Source of the DNA: Faecalicatena contorta
GTDB lineage: Bacteria > Bacillota > Clostridia > Lachnospirales > Lachnospiraceae
Direction: 5' to 3'
NCBI RefSeq assembly: GCF_003149105.1
Contig: NZ_QGDS01000008.1
Span: forward strand, 1 to 64,000
DNA length: 64,000 bases
The notes beneath the pieces are model-generated. The model did not search any database, was not told the DNA's origin, and saw only the letters and a program-made list of their open reading frames with translations. The translations under genes and the position numbers were made by a program. Each line of letters starts with the position of its first letter. Position 1 is the first letter of the stretch. Shown here piece after piece: positions 25,247 to 33,885 of this stretch.

Positions 25247-25870
25247 ATGAAAAGGGGTATTGGTTTGAACCAGGAAAAAAAGGCAGTATGTACTACAACA
25301 TTGATTGTGATAAATATCGCCGTATTTTTAATCCTTACTTTTTTGGGAGATACGGAAGATACTGTGTTTATGTTGAATCATGGTGCAGTATACGGACCGT
25401 ATATATCAGAAGGGCACCAATACTACAGGCTGTTTACCAGTTTGTTCCTTCACTTTGGAATTGAACATTTATTGAATAACATGGTGCTTCTGGGAGCTCT
25501 GGGATGGAACCTGGAACTTGAAACCGGAAGAATTAAATTTTTGCTTATTTACTTTATAGCCGGCCTGGGAGGGAATCTGTTCTCATTTTGGATGAATGAC
25601 AGAACAGATACTGTGGTTGTATCAGCCGGAGCTTCCGGGGCAATTTTTGGACTTATGGGGGCGCTTTTGTGGGTAGTTATCAAGAATCATGGGAGAGTCG
25701 GACGTTTGACAAACCGGAGAATTTTATTCATGGTAGCCTTGAGCCTCTATTTTGGATTTACAAGCTCAGGGGTAGATAATGCTGCCCATATAGGGGGACT
25801 TGTCTGTGGGTTTATAGCGGCAGTTATTTTATATCACAGAAAATACCATGTACCTATATCGGCAGTTTAA
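25247..25870 (+). CDS. Rhomboid-family intramembrane serine protease
   Basis: A 207-residue protein with six predicted membrane segments. The nucleophile motif GASGAIFGLMGA and the catalytic His in DNAAHIGGLVCGF are present, as is the HFGIEHLLNNMVLL loop typical of GlpG/YqgP-type rhomboids. It cleaves membrane-spanning substrates within the bilayer. Start uncertain: ATG 25247 has a weak site, whereas TTG 25265 follows AAAAGGGGT. It is preceded by the four-unit repeat array. Confidence 0.92.
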   Translation: MKRGIGLNQEKKAVCTTTLIVINIAVFLILTFLGDTEDTVFMLNHGAVYGPYISEGHQYYRLFTSLFLHFGIEHLLNNMVLLGALGWNLELETGRIKFLLIYFIAGLGGNLFSFWMNDRTDTVVVSAGASGAIFGLMGALLWVVIKNHGRVGRLTNRRILFMVALSLYFGFTSSGVDNAAHIGGLVCGFIAAVILYHRKYHVPISAV

Positions 25871-25891
25871 GATTAAGTACTAGATTCGCTT

Positions 25892-26623
25892 CTATACTGG
25901 CAGTTTAATTGTAAATGTAGAACCTTCGTCCATCCTTGAATCTACAGAAATGGAGCCGCTGTGCGATTCAATAATTTTTTTGGACAAGGACAATCCAAGC
26001 CCTGTACCGCCGTCTTTATAGGTTTTAAATGGTTCAAAGATATAATCAATAATTTCATCAGAAATACCACATCCGCTATCTTTACATTGAATAGTCAGAG
26101 AATCTTTATTGCGGCTGGCCGAAAGGTGGATACAGCCTTCATTTGCAATGGATTCCTTGGCATTACGCAGCAAGTTTAAAAGGACTTGTTCCAGTTTTAT
26201 TTTATCACCCGTATAATCGCCAAGATCAGAGGGGATGGACGAGGTGAATTCTATATCGGAATCTTCGCCGTCTAAAGAAATTGCAAATGAGATTGCAATA
26301 TTTTTAAGAAGCCGTTCGATGGAGAATACGGAGTAGTGCAGAACATTTCCATTATTAAATGAGGATAGTTCATTAAGCAGTTGGCATATGAATTCAACAT
26401 CTTCAATGGTTTGTTTCCAATGAGGGAACTCTTTTACTTGGGGATTCTGGGCTTCCATGACCTGTAAGGATGAGGAAACCAGGGTTAGTGGATTTCGTAT
26501 TTCGTGTGCAATTGTCGACACTATTTCATGGTGGTTGTCCAATAATTGGTTAATCATTTGTTTTGCATCTGGGTTTTCTTTCATAAGTGTATTCATCTTA
26601 TTAATGTCTACATTATGTAACAT
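25892..26623 (-). CDS. Orphan soluble sensor histidine kinase
   Basis: A 243-residue protein with a HisKA dimerisation domain (IVSTIAHEIRNPLTLVSSSLQ, His phospho-acceptor in the H-box) and a HATPase domain with N-box LLRNAKES, G1 DSGCGI and G2 GGTGLGLSLSKKI. There is no signal peptide, membrane segment or long sensor domain, so it is cytoplasmic. No response regulator is adjacent. Orphan kinases of this type in clostridia often act on Spo0A, but that is inference. ATG 26623 is chosen for AGGAGGTAATATA before it. Confidence 0.9.
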   Translation of the reverse strand: MLHNVDINKMNTLMKENPDAKQMINQLLDNHHEIVSTIAHEIRNPLTLVSSSLQVMEAQNPQVKEFPHWKQTIEDVEFICQLLNELSSFNNGNVLHYSVFSIERLLKNIAISFAISLDGEDSDIEFTSSIPSDLGDYTGDKIKLEQVLLNLLRNAKESIANEGCIHLSASRNKDSLTIQCKDSGCGISDEIIDYIFEPFKTYKDGGTGLGLSLSKKIIESHSGSISVDSRMDEGSTFTIKLPV

Positions 26624-26868
26624 TATATTACCTCCTTTTGTATTATTCATTATGTAGTCTAGCACGATGGCCAGTTCTATTCAATAAAATCAGATAGACA
26701 ATTTTCGACAGTATATATCAATAAAATTTCCTGTCAAATGACTAACGTTAATAGAGGAAGCGTTGTTTGTCATGTTTTGCGGTGCTTTTGGAAAAGCTCT
26801 TTTCATTTTGGCAAAAATAGTCTATACTACCATTAATATACTTATTAAGGGTGAAAAGGGGAAATGTT

Positions 26869-27276
26869 ATGAAAAATGACAGTTGTATTTTTTGTAAGTT
26901 GGCATCAGGAGATATTCCATCTGCTACACTTTATGAAGATGATGATTTCCGGGTTATCTTGGATTTGAGCCCTGCTTCGAAAGGGCATGCATTGATTATT
27001 CCGAAAGAACATTACCGGAATCTATATGATCTGGATGAAGGCCTTGCGGCTAAAGTGATGGTGTTAGCGAAGAATATGATAACCAGGCTTAAGAATGTGT
27101 TGGACTGCGACGGCTATAATATTGTACAGAATAATGAGGAGGCTGCGGGACAGACGGTATATCATTTTCATATGCATCTGATTCCGAGATATAAGGGTGA
27201 TAGTGTTGGTTTGGGTTGGAAAATGGGTAAACTTTTACAAGAAGACAAAGAAGAAATATTAAAAGGGTTAAGTTAG
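26869..27276 (+). CDS. HIT-family nucleotide-binding hydrolase
   Basis: A 135-residue histidine-triad protein. HFHMHLIPR is the HIT motif with the active-site His, and CIFCKLASGDIPSA is the usual N-terminus including a CxxC that can bind zinc. Members hydrolyse nucleoside phosphoramidates or dinucleotides. ATG 26869 follows AAAAGGGG. The ECF sigma gene starts 14 bp downstream, so the pair may be cotranscribed. Confidence 0.93.
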   Translation: MKNDSCIFCKLASGDIPSATLYEDDDFRVILDLSPASKGHALIIPKEHYRNLYDLDEGLAAKVMVLAKNMITRLKNVLDCDGYNIVQNNEEAAGQTVYHFHMHLIPRYKGDSVGLGWKMGKLLQEDKEEILKGLS

Positions 27277-27290
27277 TAACCGGGGATAAT

Positions 27291-27839
27291 ATGTGGACTG
27301 AGAATTGTGAATTTGACGAGATTTATGAAGAATACAAGAATCTTGTCTTGAAGGCAGCGTATACATATTCAGGCAATTATTATGTAGCAGAAGATATCGC
27401 TCAAAGTACGTTTCTACAATTATATATTTATTATGATAGTTTGAATCATAGTAATATAAAATCGTGGCTATATACAACTGCTAAAAATCGTGCATTGAAT
27501 TATAAAAAGAAAGCAAACCGCGAGATACTGAGTGATGAAGTTATAGAAGATGGCTATTATATTCAGGAAACCGCAGGGAGTGCCGAAGATGAGTTCATGG
27601 AAGAACTGAAAAATTTAGATTGTTCAGAGCTGCATGGGCGCATTTTTGCAGCGCTGCTTGAGAAAAATCCCAGGTGGTATGAAGCGATTTCCCTGGTATA
27701 TTATCTTGAGGTACCACAGGCAAGAGTCGCAGAAGAATTGGGAATACGTTTAGAGGTACTTCATAGTACATTGCATAGAGCTAAAAATTGGATAAAGAAA
27801 AAGTTTGGAGTAGAATATGATGAATTAAACCAGCTTTAA
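27291..27839 (+). CDS. ECF-type RNA polymerase sigma factor
   Basis: A 182-residue protein with sigma region 2 (FDEIYEEYKNLVLKAAYTYSGNYYVAEDIAQSTF, then IKSWLYTTAKNRALNY) and region 4 (AISLVYYLEVPQARVAEELGIRLEVLHSTLHRAKNWIKKKF), and no region 1 or 3. It starts with ATG behind CCGGGGATA. The gene that looks like its anti-sigma partner (29105) lies on the same strand but beyond murG, which runs in the opposite direction. Promoter specificity unknown. Confidence 0.88.
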   Translation: MWTENCEFDEIYEEYKNLVLKAAYTYSGNYYVAEDIAQSTFLQLYIYYDSLNHSNIKSWLYTTAKNRALNYKKKANREILSDEVIEDGYYIQETAGSAEDEFMEELKNLDCSELHGRIFAALLEKNPRWYEAISLVYYLEVPQARVAEELGIRLEVLHSTLHRAKNWIKKKFGVEYDELNQL

Positions 27840-27873
27840 GAAAACAGGTGCTGTTTTGCCACCTGTTTTCTTA
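27837..27873. terminator. Bidirectional terminator
   Basis: TAAGAAAACAGGTG and CACCTGTTTTCTTA form a perfect 14-bp stem around a 9-nt loop, starting at the sigma stop codon and placed between convergent genes. Confidence 0.9.
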
Positions 27874-27885
27874 GACGCGTTCCAA

Positions 27886-28953
27886 TTATTTCAAACTGAC
27901 TTTTTCTATAAGTTCTATAATTGTATCAATGGAGTCCTGCTGCCTTGAGTCCCGCATTGCATCCATGTAGGAGCTGCGGTTATCATAAAGGCTCCGGACG
28001 GATTCGAGAAGTGCTTCTTTTGTAAGGTCTTCTTCTTCAAGTACCATGCTGAAACCCTGCCGTTCGAAGGAACGTGCGTTTAAGATTTGGTCACCGCGGC
28101 TGGCATGTGAGGAAAGTGGAATCAGGAGATTTGGCTTTCTTAAAGCGAGCAGCTCACAAATTGCATTGGCACCGGCCCTTGAAATTACAATGTCTGCCAA
28201 TGAGAATATATCCCGAAGTTCATTTTTGATATATTCAAATTGCTTGTAGCCTCTCATACTATCCAGAGTATCATCTACTTTACCTTTACCGCAGAGATGG
28301 ACAATCTGGAAGCGCTCTAAAAGTTCAGGAAGCGCCAGACGGACAGCATTATTCACAGCTACGGAACCGAGGCTTCCTCCGATTACAAGAATTACAGGCT
28401 TATCTGCAGAGAATCTGCACAGATCCATAGCAGCAATCTTGTTTCCAGATAATAATTCCTGCCGTATAGGGGAACCGGTTAAAATGGATTTTTCTTTCGG
28501 AAGAGAATCAAGAGTTTCGGGGAAATTACAGCATATTTTAGTAGCAGACGGGATTGCAAGCTTATTAGCCAGCCCAGGCGTCATATCAGACTCATGTATA
28601 ATGGTAGGAACCTTACAGCGCCTGCCAGCCAGTACAACCGGAACAGACACAAAACCGCCTTTAGAAAAAATAACATCAGGCTTTAATTCTTTAATAATAG
28701 AATGAGCCTCACTAAATCCTTTTATGACACGGAAAGGGTCCGTAAAATTCTGCGTGCTGAAATAGCGGCGGAGTTTTCCGGAAGAAATACCGTGATAAGG
28801 GATACCGAAAGGTTCAATCAGTTCCTTTTCAATCCCTTTATAAGAGCCTATGTATTGGATATCATAGCCCAATTCCCTTAGCCGGGGGATGAGAGCAATA
28901 TTGGGGGTAACATGTCCGGCGGTTCCTCCGCCGGTAAGTATAATTCGTTTCAT
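27886..28953 (-). CDS. murG: UDP-N-acetylglucosamine transferase MurG
   Basis: A 355-residue GT-B glycosyltransferase that converts lipid I to lipid II on the inner membrane face. Visible motifs are ILTGGGTAGHVTPNIAL at the N-terminus, ILVIGGSLGSVAVNNA, and the UDP-GlcNAc site region VISRAGANAICELLALRKPNLLIPL. Full length. It stands alone, away from a division and cell wall cluster, and sits between an ECF sigma gene and its probable anti-sigma gene, both on the other strand. It may be a second copy or a relocated single one. Confidence 0.95.
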   Translation of the reverse strand: MKRIILTGGGTAGHVTPNIALIPRLRELGYDIQYIGSYKGIEKELIEPFGIPYHGISSGKLRRYFSTQNFTDPFRVIKGFSEAHSIIKELKPDVIFSKGGFVSVPVVLAGRRCKVPTIIHESDMTPGLANKLAIPSATKICCNFPETLDSLPKEKSILTGSPIRQELLSGNKIAAMDLCRFSADKPVILVIGGSLGSVAVNNAVRLALPELLERFQIVHLCGKGKVDDTLDSMRGYKQFEYIKNELRDIFSLADIVISRAGANAICELLALRKPNLLIPLSSHASRGDQILNARSFERQGFSMVLEEEDLTKEALLESVRSLYDNRSSYMDAMRDSRQQDSIDTIIELIEKVSLK

Positions 28954-29104
28954 GATGAAAAACCTCCAGATTTAAATATTTATATTATGCTTAAAAATTT
29001 TAAAGTTATGCTTGCATAAAATGAATAAAACACATATAATTTCATATTAAACTTATTTAATAAAATGTCAAGAAGAAGTAACAATTAAAACAAGAGGAAT
29101 AAGA

Positions 29105-30103
29105 ATGGAACAAAATAAGAGGATATCACTGCGAGAAGAAGTAGAGAAAGAGGCCAGAGAAATAGAACAGAAAATTTCTGACAATCCCGATCTTAAAGAC
29201 ATGAAAGTGTCGGAGAAGATGGAAAGGGAGCTTTTCCTCCGAATTAAAGAATACGAGAAAAAACGTGCGGAGAGGCAAAATACCGAAAGTATTACACCGG
29301 AAATTTCGAAAGAGGTTGCTTCAGGTTTTACTGAAGGAACAAGTTATAGCGCCGAAAAATTTTTGTCTGAGGAAGACAGAAGAGCTCTACTGCTTGGCAG
29401 AGAATTAATAAACAAGGAGAAAGGAGGGGAACATTTATGTGAGGTAAATAAGGAATACCACAAACATCTCAATAAAAATGAAAAAAGTAATGGGAAGAAA
29501 GCTAAAGTATTCTATATGCCCCGTAAAAAACGAATTATTGCTGCACTTGTGGCAGTTTTAGTTCTGCTGGTGGGAACGAATATGACAAGTATAAGTAGTA
29601 AGTCATATTTGAAAGGATTATTTGATGGATTGCTAGGTAATCAAAGCAGAAAAGTTCTAAATGTAAAGGATATGGAAAAACAGCCTACCGAAGATGGTGA
29701 AAAAATAACTGCTTTTACGCAGATTACGGAGAAACTAGGGGTAGTGCCTGTCCGTTTTGGGTATCAACCGGAGAACATGAACTTAGAGAACCTTAATATT
29801 GATGAAGAGCAAAAAAGTGCACAATTATTTTATAAATATAATGGACAAGTAATCCGTTATACAATTTATTTAAATGATTCTGAGTCATCTTTAGGGCAGA
29901 AGCAAGAAGATATATTAAAGGATAGGTTTAATATTGACACGGACAGACAAACAATAGAGGTAGAAGAATATGAGATTCAAGAGCCTGCAGTAAACAGGTT
30001 TATAGCAAACTTTTCCTATAAGGGGGTAAATTATCAATTAAAAGGTATATTTAGTAAAGAAGAATTCACTAAAATAATAAAAGAGTTAATTTATTTTGAT
30101 TAA
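29105..30103 (+). CDS. Anti-sigma-like membrane protein with DUF4367-type C-terminus
   Basis: A 332-residue protein. The cytoplasmic N-terminus (1-140) is highly charged and helical, resembling anti-sigma-type domains. One membrane segment lies near 142-160 (RIIAALVAVLVLLVGT). The extracytoplasmic C-terminal 110 residues (LGVVPVRFGYQPENMNLENLN through YQLKGIFSKEEFTKIIKELIYF) match the DUF4367 pattern common in clostridial anti-sigma proteins. The probable partner is the sigma factor at 27291. ATG has a weak site (AAGAGGAAT). Confidence 0.72.
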   Translation: MEQNKRISLREEVEKEAREIEQKISDNPDLKDMKVSEKMERELFLRIKEYEKKRAERQNTESITPEISKEVASGFTEGTSYSAEKFLSEEDRRALLLGRELINKEKGGEHLCEVNKEYHKHLNKNEKSNGKKAKVFYMPRKKRIIAALVAVLVLLVGTNMTSISSKSYLKGLFDGLLGNQSRKVLNVKDMEKQPTEDGEKITAFTQITEKLGVVPVRFGYQPENMNLENLNIDEEQKSAQLFYKYNGQVIRYTIYLNDSESSLGQKQEDILKDRFNIDTDRQTIEVEEYEIQEPAVNRFIANFSYKGVNYQLKGIFSKEEFTKIIKELIYFD

Positions 30104-30155
30104 AACGCGTAAGTTTTTGAGAAGATGATTGTTTAATTATTAAGGAGATGTACAA

Positions 30156-30671
30156 ATGAGAAAAATGGTGAGGAAAAAGTATTTAGAGGTTCTGTGCACT
30201 TTAATTGTGTTTTGCAGTATATTTTCTATATCTTTAATGAATGTTAAAGCATCAGGTTATAATAAGCTTCAGGTAGATGGTTCCTACTTAACTATGGACG
30301 ATACTTCCACAGGGAGTACTAATGGTGGGATAAGTACTCGAGGAATTCATATGATGGACGGGGAATGTTCTATTACTAAAGCAGGGAGTGGGAAGATATA
30401 TGCGTATGCCGGAACAACTGCAAATCATGATGTTGATTATCTTTCTGTAGTTATGTATGTTGATCAATACAATGAAGCAACTAAGACCTGGAGACAGATT
30501 TATTTTCAACAAGCCAGTGAGTATGATACATATTTTGTTTGCACAAGTAAAACATTGAATGTAGAGAAAGGCTACTACTATAGAGTATGGGCTACACATG
30601 TTGCTGGAATGCAAGCGACTCCACCATACGAAGAAGCCACCTCCGCAACAGATGGAATCTGGATAAATTAA
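30156..30671 (+). CDS. Secreted DUF6147-like protein
   Basis: A 171-residue exported protein. It has a clear signal peptide (MRKMVRKKYLEVLCTLIVF, cleavage likely after VKA near residue 34) and a beta-rich mature part with Gly/Ser/Thr repeats (GGISTRGIHMMDGECSITKAG) and a conserved-looking YYYRVWATHVA. The pattern resembles DUF6147 proteins of gut Firmicutes, of unknown function. ATG behind AAGGAG. It directly follows the anti-sigma-like gene and may be a target of that sigma system. Confidence 0.65.
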   Translation: MRKMVRKKYLEVLCTLIVFCSIFSISLMNVKASGYNKLQVDGSYLTMDDTSTGSTNGGISTRGIHMMDGECSITKAGSGKIYAYAGTTANHDVDYLSVVMYVDQYNEATKTWRQIYFQQASEYDTYFVCTSKTLNVEKGYYYRVWATHVAGMQATPPYEEATSATDGIWIN

Positions 30672-30697
30672 CTCTATTTAGCCCATAACCCATTTTA

Positions 30698-30845
30698 CTT
30701 TGAGCAATTGAAGCAGCTACCGCTGGTGTACCACATAACAGGAGAAACTATTAATCGAATAAATTATAGAGAAGACCTGTACCGAGAAAACACCACAAAT
30801 TTTTTTAAATGTGCTACACCTGGTAGTTGCTTCAATTGCTCAAAG
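30698..30845. mobile_element. 148-bp MITE-like inverted-repeat element
   Basis: The ends CTTTGAGCAATTGAAGCA and TGCTTCAATTGCTCAAAG are perfect 18-bp inverted repeats, and pairing continues with mismatches to about 38 bp (CTACCGCTGGTGTACCACAT versus ATGTGCTACACCTGGTAG). The interior is A/T-rich and non-coding. No clear target duplication is seen, so it may instead be a large terminator hairpin for the upstream secreted-protein gene. Confidence 0.6.
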
Positions 30846-30930
30846 GAAATATTTTTCATTTTAATGAGATAAGAGTGTGTTTGAAAAATCATTGTTCCAA
30901 TCTGCGCACTCTAATAAAAAGGCAATCGGA

Positions 30931-31173
30931 TTATTCTCCGGTTGCTTTTTTCAATGCTTCTGCGAGTTGGTCAGGACAAGATGTTTTTTTGTATCCGCAA
31001 CGGATTCCTTCTATCTTGGAAATGGCTTCCCTGACATCCATACCGTCTATGAGACTGGAAATACCTTGAAGGTTACCGTCACATCCGCCGACGAATTCTA
31101 CATTTCTTACTTTATCGTCTTCAATTTCAAAATTTATCACTTGGGAACAGACGCCCCTTGTTTTGTATTGCAT
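30931..31173 (-). CDS. TSCPD-domain protein, TIGR03905 type
   Basis: An 80-residue protein ending with the TSCPDQLAEAL motif and containing GVCSQVINFEIEDDKV and GGCDGNLQGISSLIDGM. These are the features of the TIGR03905 family, related to the C-terminal TSCPD domain of adenosylcobalamin-dependent ribonucleotide reductases. ATG 31173 follows ACAGGAGGAATACACT. Function of stand-alone copies unknown. The 31174-31580 gap upstream shows only a TATAAT near 31516 and no gene I can support. Confidence 0.88.
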   Translation of the reverse strand: MQYKTRGVCSQVINFEIEDDKVRNVEFVGGCDGNLQGISSLIDGMDVREAISKIEGIRCGYKKTSCPDQLAEALKKATGE

Positions 31174-31580
31174 AGTGTATTCCTCCTGTAACAAGTACGA
31201 TGGGACGTACTTAAATGAAATTCTGGTGTTTTACAGAATACGAAAATTATAACAGAACGGGCTGGAAAATACCAGTATATTTTTGCGTATTGAACTTTTT
31301 ATGTACTATTTTTCGAGTGATTTTCCTATAAAATGACAAGAGCTTTCTGAAGGTATTCATAAAAATGTGGTTCTAAATGCTTTGTTAAATTTAAGGATTG
31401 AGGATGGACATGCTTTCTTATATTCTGAACTCTGAAATATGCATGTTTCCAGTTAAAATCATGTGCCGGTGACGAATTATGTAGAACGGTTTTTGCGCAG
31501 AACGGGCAAAGTTAGGCTATAATAAGCTCACACAAAAAAAGGTAGTTGTGGCACAACCATAAAAACAGGAGGTCTTAGTT

Positions 31581-32342
31581 ATGTTAAAAAATTTAATAGC
31601 AGACACCAATATCATTTTCTATTTAATGATTGCAGTCGGTGTCATCGGGGTACTGGGTAAAATTGTAAATCAATTTACTCTTCGCCGTATGGTAAGGGCG
31701 GCAGGCAATATGTCAAAGAGTACACACAAACTGATGAAGCTCGTGCGGGCAAAATATGAACATGCATGCATGATACACGATACGGTAGATAATGTAGGTG
31801 CATTTGTAGGAAAATACATATATGAATACCGGGGATTTCTCTTCCGGATACACACATGGAGACAGTTACAGATACAGAGCATTTGGTTTTCCGGAGGTCT
31901 GGCAGCTTGCGGAGCATTGGGGAATTACATAGTAAATGGATTTTCGGAGGGAACGTACCGGTATATTGCGGTGGGGGCAGCAGAGATGATTGCGCTGTTT
32001 GTCATTAGTCAGCTGTCCGACGAAGCATATAAGATACAAGCAGCGAAGAATTATATGGTTGATTATTTGGAAAATGTCTGCGCGCACCGTTACAAAAAGG
32101 CAAAACAGACTGAAAAAGATAATATAGATGTGATAGGTCCCGAGAGTGCAGCAAGAGCGGCTGCACTTAAAGAAGACCCGGGGCTGTCTATTAATATAGA
32201 GGGTGAGCCAAGAAGAGTGGAGAAGGGGGAAGCTGCAAGACAAGTTATCCGCCGTACGGTAAAAGAAAAAGTGGAGGAGGATGAGCAGCCGGTACTAAAA
32301 GAAGAAGCAATTCGCCAAATATTAGAAGAGTTTTTAGCTTGA
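31581..32342 (+). CDS. Uncharacterised membrane protein, 253 residues
   Basis: One N-terminal hydrophobic segment (IIFYLMIAVGVIGVLG) is followed by a basic amphipathic region and two further hydrophobic stretches near 92-112 (SIWFSGGLAACGALGNYIV) and 122-142 (IAVGAAEMIALFVISQL). The C-terminal 90 residues are charged and cytoplasmic. AGGAGG before the ATG. I recall similar conserved proteins in Lachnospiraceae but no known function. Followed by a repeat unit and pgi. Confidence 0.7.
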   Translation: MLKNLIADTNIIFYLMIAVGVIGVLGKIVNQFTLRRMVRAAGNMSKSTHKLMKLVRAKYEHACMIHDTVDNVGAFVGKYIYEYRGFLFRIHTWRQLQIQSIWFSGGLAACGALGNYIVNGFSEGTYRYIAVGAAEMIALFVISQLSDEAYKIQAAKNYMVDYLENVCAHRYKKAKQTEKDNIDVIGPESAARAAALKEDPGLSINIEGEPRRVEKGEAARQVIRRTVKEKVEEDEQPVLKEEAIRQILEEFLA

Positions 32343-32375
32343 TTAAGAAGGATATATTTGGTAGAATTAGATATG

Positions 32376-32402
32376 CTTCTTGAGCTGCTAATGTTCAAGA
32401 AG
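32376..32402 (+). repeat. 27-bp palindromic repeat, single copy
   Basis: CTTCTTGAGC, centre TGCTAAT, GTTCAAGAAG; one G-U-type change in the stem. It sits 35 bp upstream of pgi. Confidence 0.8.
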
Positions 32403-32436
32403 ATATGAAAACATATACAGAGAGGAAGGGTAAACA

Positions 32437-33786
32437 ATGGCTAAGAAAGTTACATTTGATTATTCAAAGGCGAGTAGTTTTATTCAGGAACATGAGTTGG
32501 AATATATGAGCGAACTGGCTGCACAGGCCAAGGACAAGCTTGTTGCAAAGACAGGGGCAGGAAATGACTTCCTGGGGTGGATTGACCTTCCGGTTGATTA
32601 TGATAAGGAGGAATTTGCACGTATTAAGAAAGCAGCGGAACAGATCCGCAGCGATTCTAAAGTGTTACTGGTAATCGGTATTGGCGGTTCTTATCTCGGA
32701 GCAAGAGCAGCAATTGATTTTCTGGGGCACTCATTTGCAAATATCGTTTCTGAAGAAATTAGAAAGTCTCCAGAGATTTACTACGTGGGTAACAGCATCA
32801 GCAGTACATACATAAAAGATTTAATAGACGTAGTGGGTGACAGGGATTTTTCCATCAATATGATTTCCAAATCAGGAACTACAACAGAGCCAGCCATCGC
32901 CTTCCGTGTATTTAAGGATATATTGGAAAAAAAATATGGAAAAGAGGGAGCAGCAAAGAGAATTTATGCAACCACTGATAAATCCAGAGGCGCTTTGAAG
33001 AATCTTGCTACAGAGGAAGGATATGAGACTTTTGTAGTACCGGATGATGTTGGGGGACGTTTTTCAGTATTGACAGCAGTGGGCCTCCTTCCAATCGCGG
33101 TGAGCGGCGCAGACATCACAAAGCTGATGGAAGGTGCTCAGACAGCAAGAAAAGAAGCACTGGAGAATGATTTTGCAGAAAATGATGCCCTGCAATATGC
33201 GGCAGTCCGCAATATTTTGCTTAGAAAGGGCAAGACGATAGAAGTTTTGGCTAATTACGAGCCAAGCCTGCACTATGTATCTGAATGGTGGAAGCAGTTG
33301 TATGGAGAAAGCGAAGGTAAAGACCAGCGGGGCATTTTCCCGGCATCAGTAGATTTGACGACCGATCTGCACTCCATGGGACAGTTTATCCAGGATGGAA
33401 ATAGAATTTTATTTGAGACAGTTCTGAATGTGGAGGCTTCCCAGGCAGAGCTTATCATGAATGAAGAACCGGTTGACCTGGACGGATTGAATTATCTGAC
33501 AGGAAAGACGGTAGATTTTATCAATAAGAGCGCAATGAATGGAACAATTCTTGCCCATACAGACGGCAATGTGCCGAATCTGTTGGTGACGATTCCGGAG
33601 CAGACAGAGTTTTATTTGGGGCAACTGTTTTACTTCTTTGAATTTGCAGTTGGCGTAAGTGGATACTTACTCGGCGTGAATCCATTTAATCAGCCAGGTG
33701 TAGAGAGTTATAAGAAGAACATGTTCGCTCTTTTAGGTAAACCAGGATATGAAAAAGAAAGAGAAGAGTTATTAAAGAGACTATAA
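32437..33786 (+). CDS. pgi: Glucose-6-phosphate isomerase
   Basis: A 449-residue glycolytic enzyme interconverting glucose-6-phosphate and fructose-6-phosphate. Signatures are [18 protein letters not shown], the phosphate-binding [31 protein letters not shown] and the C-terminal [14 protein letters not shown] with its active-site Lys. Length and order match bacterial PGI of Firmicutes. ATG behind GAGAGGAAGGG. Monocistronic, closed by a terminator. Confidence 0.97.
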   Translation: MAKKVTFDYSKASSFIQEHELEYMSELAAQAKDKLVAKTGAGNDFLGWIDLPVDYDKEEFARIKKAAEQIRSDSKVLLVIGIGGSYLGARAAIDFLGHSFANIVSEEIRKSPEIYYVGNSISSTYIKDLIDVVGDRDFSINMISKSGTTTEPAIAFRVFKDILEKKYGKEGAAKRIYATTDKSRGALKNLATEEGYETFVVPDDVGGRFSVLTAVGLLPIAVSGADITKLMEGAQTARKEALENDFAENDALQYAAVRNILLRKGKTIEVLANYEPSLHYVSEWWKQLYGESEGKDQRGIFPASVDLTTDLHSMGQFIQDGNRILFETVLNVEASQAELIMNEEPVDLDGLNYLTGKTVDFINKSAMNGTILAHTDGNVPNLLVTIPEQTEFYLGQLFYFFEFAVGVSGYLLGVNPFNQPGVESYKKNMFALLGKPGYEKEREELLKRL

Positions 33787-33816
33787 AATAGTATGGATTG
33801 TAGGAAGTTCTAGTAG

Positions 33817-33850
33817 ACAGAGGCCTTAGAATCAGAGGCTTCTGTTTTTC
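33817..33850 (+). terminator. Rho-independent terminator after pgi
   Basis: ACAGAGGCCT and AGAGGCTTCTGT stem (one G-U pair) followed by T5. Confidence 0.8.
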
Positions 33851-33885
33851 TATATGATAAAATTAATAGACGGAGGACAAAGAAG

